NCBI GenBank assembly: GCA_027347805.1
Contig: DAIEQP010000398.1
Location: 1 to 15,186, forward strand
From: Ignavibacteria bacterium
GTDB lineage: Bacteria > Bacteroidota > Ignavibacteria > Ignavibacteriales > Melioribacteraceae
Direction of reading: 5' to 3'
Length of the DNA: 15,186 nt
Shown piece by piece: positions 13,435-15,186 of the stretch; the first letter of the stretch is position 1, and each line of letters begins with the position of its first letter. A model generated the notes under the pieces. That model was not told the origin of the DNA, ran no database searches, and saw only the letters and a program-made list of their open reading frames with translations. The position numbers were made by a program, and so were the translations under genes.

Positions 13435-14974
13435 CATAGAAAGCATCCAGAGAGATCGGCACAAAGAGAGAATCAGTGCTAATCAACAAGTCCTTAATTC
13501 TGATAAAGAACGATTTCATTATTACGCCAAGAATCCATTTGACTACATCGTCCACAGGCTGGGGATAAAACCAGAAGCATTTAACTGGGTGCTGAATCCG
13601 GAGTATGAGAATCACCAATGGGACGGGACAAAAAATCCTTTCATGGAAATAATGAATTCCCTTGTTGAATGGAATTGGTGCGGTGTTGAAAGTGCGAAGG
13701 GAGTCGGCAAAACATTTTTTGCTGCATGCACAATATTCTGGTTTCTGGAATGTTTTGAAAATAGTCTTGTTGTTACAGTTGCACCGAAGAAAGAACAGCT
13801 CACTCTTCACGTTTGGAAGGAGCTTGGAAAACTTCATTCCAAATTCGGACGAGGAGAACTAACAACTCTTAAGCTGAGAATGAAGCCTGGGTTTGATGAC
13901 TGGATCGCAGTCGGTTTCACTGCTGGTGTTGAAGCAGGAGAAGTTGAAACCTCCGCGAAGAAAGCACAAGGATTCCACGCTGAACACATGCTTATTTTAC
14001 TCGAAGAAACACCCGGAATAAAACAGTCAATCATCACTGCGTTTCAGGATACTTGCACAGCACCTCATAATTTAATCTTAGCACTTGGCAATCCTGATCA
14101 TCAATTCGATACGCTGCATAAATTTTGTGGTCTTGCAAATGTTAAGCATATCAGAATAAGTGCAAAGGATCATCCGAACGTTGTTTTAAATAATCCTGAT
14201 TTCATCCCGGGTGCAACAAGCAGAGCAGACCTTGAAAGAAAATTGAATCGTTATGGCAGTGAAGACAATCCTCTTTATCTCTCAAGCGTACGTGGCCTTT
14301 CACCTGGACAATCCAGCGATGCACTAATTTCAATGCAGTGGTGCGTTGACAGCAGAGACGGTTTGATTCGAGATACAGAGGGAACAAAACCTATGGATGT
14401 TGAAGCAATGAAAAAAGGAGAACCGGCTTTAGGTGTGGATGTTGCAAATAGTGAGACTGGTGACAAAGCAGCTATAGCAGAAGGACTCGGCGGAGTTTTA
14501 CTTTTCCTAGAAGATTTCCAGTGTCCGGATTCAAACCAGCTTGGGAAAAGAGATGTCGCATTCAGGATGAAACTGAAAAACATTAAACCACAATACTGCG
14601 GGGTTGATGGCGTAGGCGTTGGGGCCGGAACTGTGAACGCACTGAAAGAAATGAACATCCAAGTTTATAACATTATCTCGAGCGAGAGTCAGGTTCAAAT
14701 GAGAGATCAGACAGAGTTGTTTGATAATCTTCGTTCTCAAATGTGGTGGCAGCTTCGTGAGGATCTGCGGAAGGGAAGAGTAAAACTTTTAAACGACGAA
14801 GATTTATTTGCTGATCTTGTTACACCTAAGTGGGAATTGAAGAACGGTAAAATTTGTGTTGAGAGTAAGAAGGATATTAAAAAACGTTTAGGAAGATCGC
14901 CGAATAAAGGTGATGCAGTTGTCTACTGGAATTGGGCGAGACTTCCAAGAGCAAACAGTTTTGAATTTTTATAG
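13415..14974 (+). CDS. terL: Large terminase subunit (packaging ATPase and nuclease)
   Basis: The 519-residue protein has the two domains of phage large terminases. In the ATPase half, Walker A SAKGVGKT is at 93-100, and a Walker B LILLEE at 193-198 includes the catalytic acidic pair. In the RNase H-like nuclease half, acidic residues at D342 (GVDVANSETGD), D398 (CGVDGVGVGAG) and D500 (SPNKGDAVVY) match the three metal-binding positions. It pumps DNA into the head and cuts it. Length is typical. ATG 13415 overlaps terS by 20 nt and has no strong site, so coupling is likely. All motifs are intact. Confidence 0.93.
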   Translation: MLNILVDIESIQRDRHKERISANQQVLNSDKERFHYYAKNPFDYIVHRLGIKPEAFNWVLNPEYENHQWDGTKNPFMEIMNSLVEWNWCGVESAKGVGKTFFAACTIFWFLECFENSLVVTVAPKKEQLTLHVWKELGKLHSKFGRGELTTLKLRMKPGFDDWIAVGFTAGVEAGEVETSAKKAQGFHAEHMLILLEETPGIKQSIITAFQDTCTAPHNLILALGNPDHQFDTLHKFCGLANVKHIRISAKDHPNVVLNNPDFIPGATSRADLERKLNRYGSEDNPLYLSSVRGLSPGQSSDALISMQWCVDSRDGLIRDTEGTKPMDVEAMKKGEPALGVDVANSETGDKAAIAEGLGGVLLFLEDFQCPDSNQLGKRDVAFRMKLKNIKPQYCGVDGVGVGAGTVNALKEMNIQVYNIISSESQVQMRDQTELFDNLRSQMWWQLREDLRKGRVKLLNDEDLFADLVTPKWELKNGKICVESKKDIKKRLGRSPNKGDAVVYWNWARLPRANSFEFL

Positions 14975-14984
14975 AGAGGTTAAA

Positions 14985-15186
14985 ATGGCTTACATATCAG
15001 AAGCGGAAAAAATAACATTAAAAATTGCAGTCGATAAATTGATTGCTGATTCATCCCTGATTAAAGGAATTATTGCACGTGATAAATCCTCAACAGAAAA
15101 AGCGCAGATGTATATCGGTCGCCGTTATTATGATGGTGACCATGACATCCTGCAGAAAAACTTTCAAAGGTATTTCGTCAGAGGTA
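14985..15186 (+). CDS. Probable portal protein, N-terminal fragment
   Basis: The frame opens 11 nt after the terL stop with GAGAGG as ribosome binding site, and runs off the window end (67 complete codons seen). It starts MAYISEAEKITLKIAVDKL, and residues 47-59 read RYYDGDHDILQKN, which resembles the N-terminal Y-Y-x-G-x-H-x-I-L signature of SPP1-type portal proteins. The position straight after the large terminase agrees. Only the N-terminus can be judged. Confidence 0.65.
   Translation, partial: MAYISEAEKITLKIAVDKLIADSSLIKGIIARDKSSTEKAQMYIGRRYYDGDHDILQKNFQRYFVRG

Noticed and set aside
13427..13837. Minus-strand open frame of 136 codons opposite the 5' part of terL
   Set aside because: No start signals and no domain; opposite the Walker A region of terL.
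14275..14658. Minus-strand open frame of 127 codons within terL
   Set aside because: It lies fully opposite a well-supported gene with intact nuclease motifs; it is a shadow frame.

Overview
The window looks like part of a tailed double-stranded DNA phage or prophage. It runs from the end of the early/regulatory region, through a recombination and replication block, to the start of the packaging and head genes. Every gene I can support is on the + strand, packed head to tail with many 1-20 nt overlaps (ATGA, TGATG, TAATG junctions), so most of it is probably co-transcribed. The DNA is AT-rich and uses strong AGGAGG/GGAG ribosome binding sites. TAA, TGA and TAG all serve as stops. The one clear Sec signal peptide ends in ...VFAQ, a style common in Ignavibacteriota/Bacteroidota, so a host in that broad group is a guess. 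I see no integrase, lysogeny repressor, tRNA, CRISPR array or insertion sequence.

Layout. (1) 5-1252: an excisionase-like helix-turn-helix protein, two small membrane proteins (one a 43-codon GTG-start gene at 354-485), and two small unknown proteins. (2) 1252-5842: a recombination cassette made of a putative single-strand annealing protein, an SbcD/Mre11-like nuclease and an SbcC/Rad50-like ATPase (T4 gp47/gp46 type). The SbcC gene has an in-frame TAA at codon 5 of its natural reading frame. (3) 5842-7714: an insertion-prone stretch with an HNH-AP2 homing-type endonuclease, a SymE-like gene apparently frameshifted at a run of nine A, a small unknown protein, a DEDDh exonuclease and a phage protein of unknown function. 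(4) 7698-10326: a superfamily 2 helicase and a Lin1244/DUF4373-like replication protein. The middle of the replication gene carries two palindromes 21 bp apart and three 15-bp direct repeats, a candidate replication origin. (5) 10340-11811: a possible promoter, a small basic protein, a four-cysteine protein, an ASCH-domain protein, a long inverted repeat in the only sizeable gap, a small membrane protein and a VRR-NUC-like nuclease. (6) 11875-12828: a possible regulator, a 39-aa membrane protein and a secreted protein, all unrecognised. (7) 12868 to the end: small terminase, large terminase and the N-terminus of a probable portal protein.

Taken together, the annealing protein, SbcCD, helicase, DEDDh exonuclease, VRR-NUC nuclease and replication protein form a coherent recombination-linked replication set. 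Packaging follows immediately. The main oddities are the nonsense codon in sbcC, the A9 frameshift in the SymE-like gene, the repeats inside the replication gene, and several very small genes confirmed by ribosome binding sites and stop-start overlaps.
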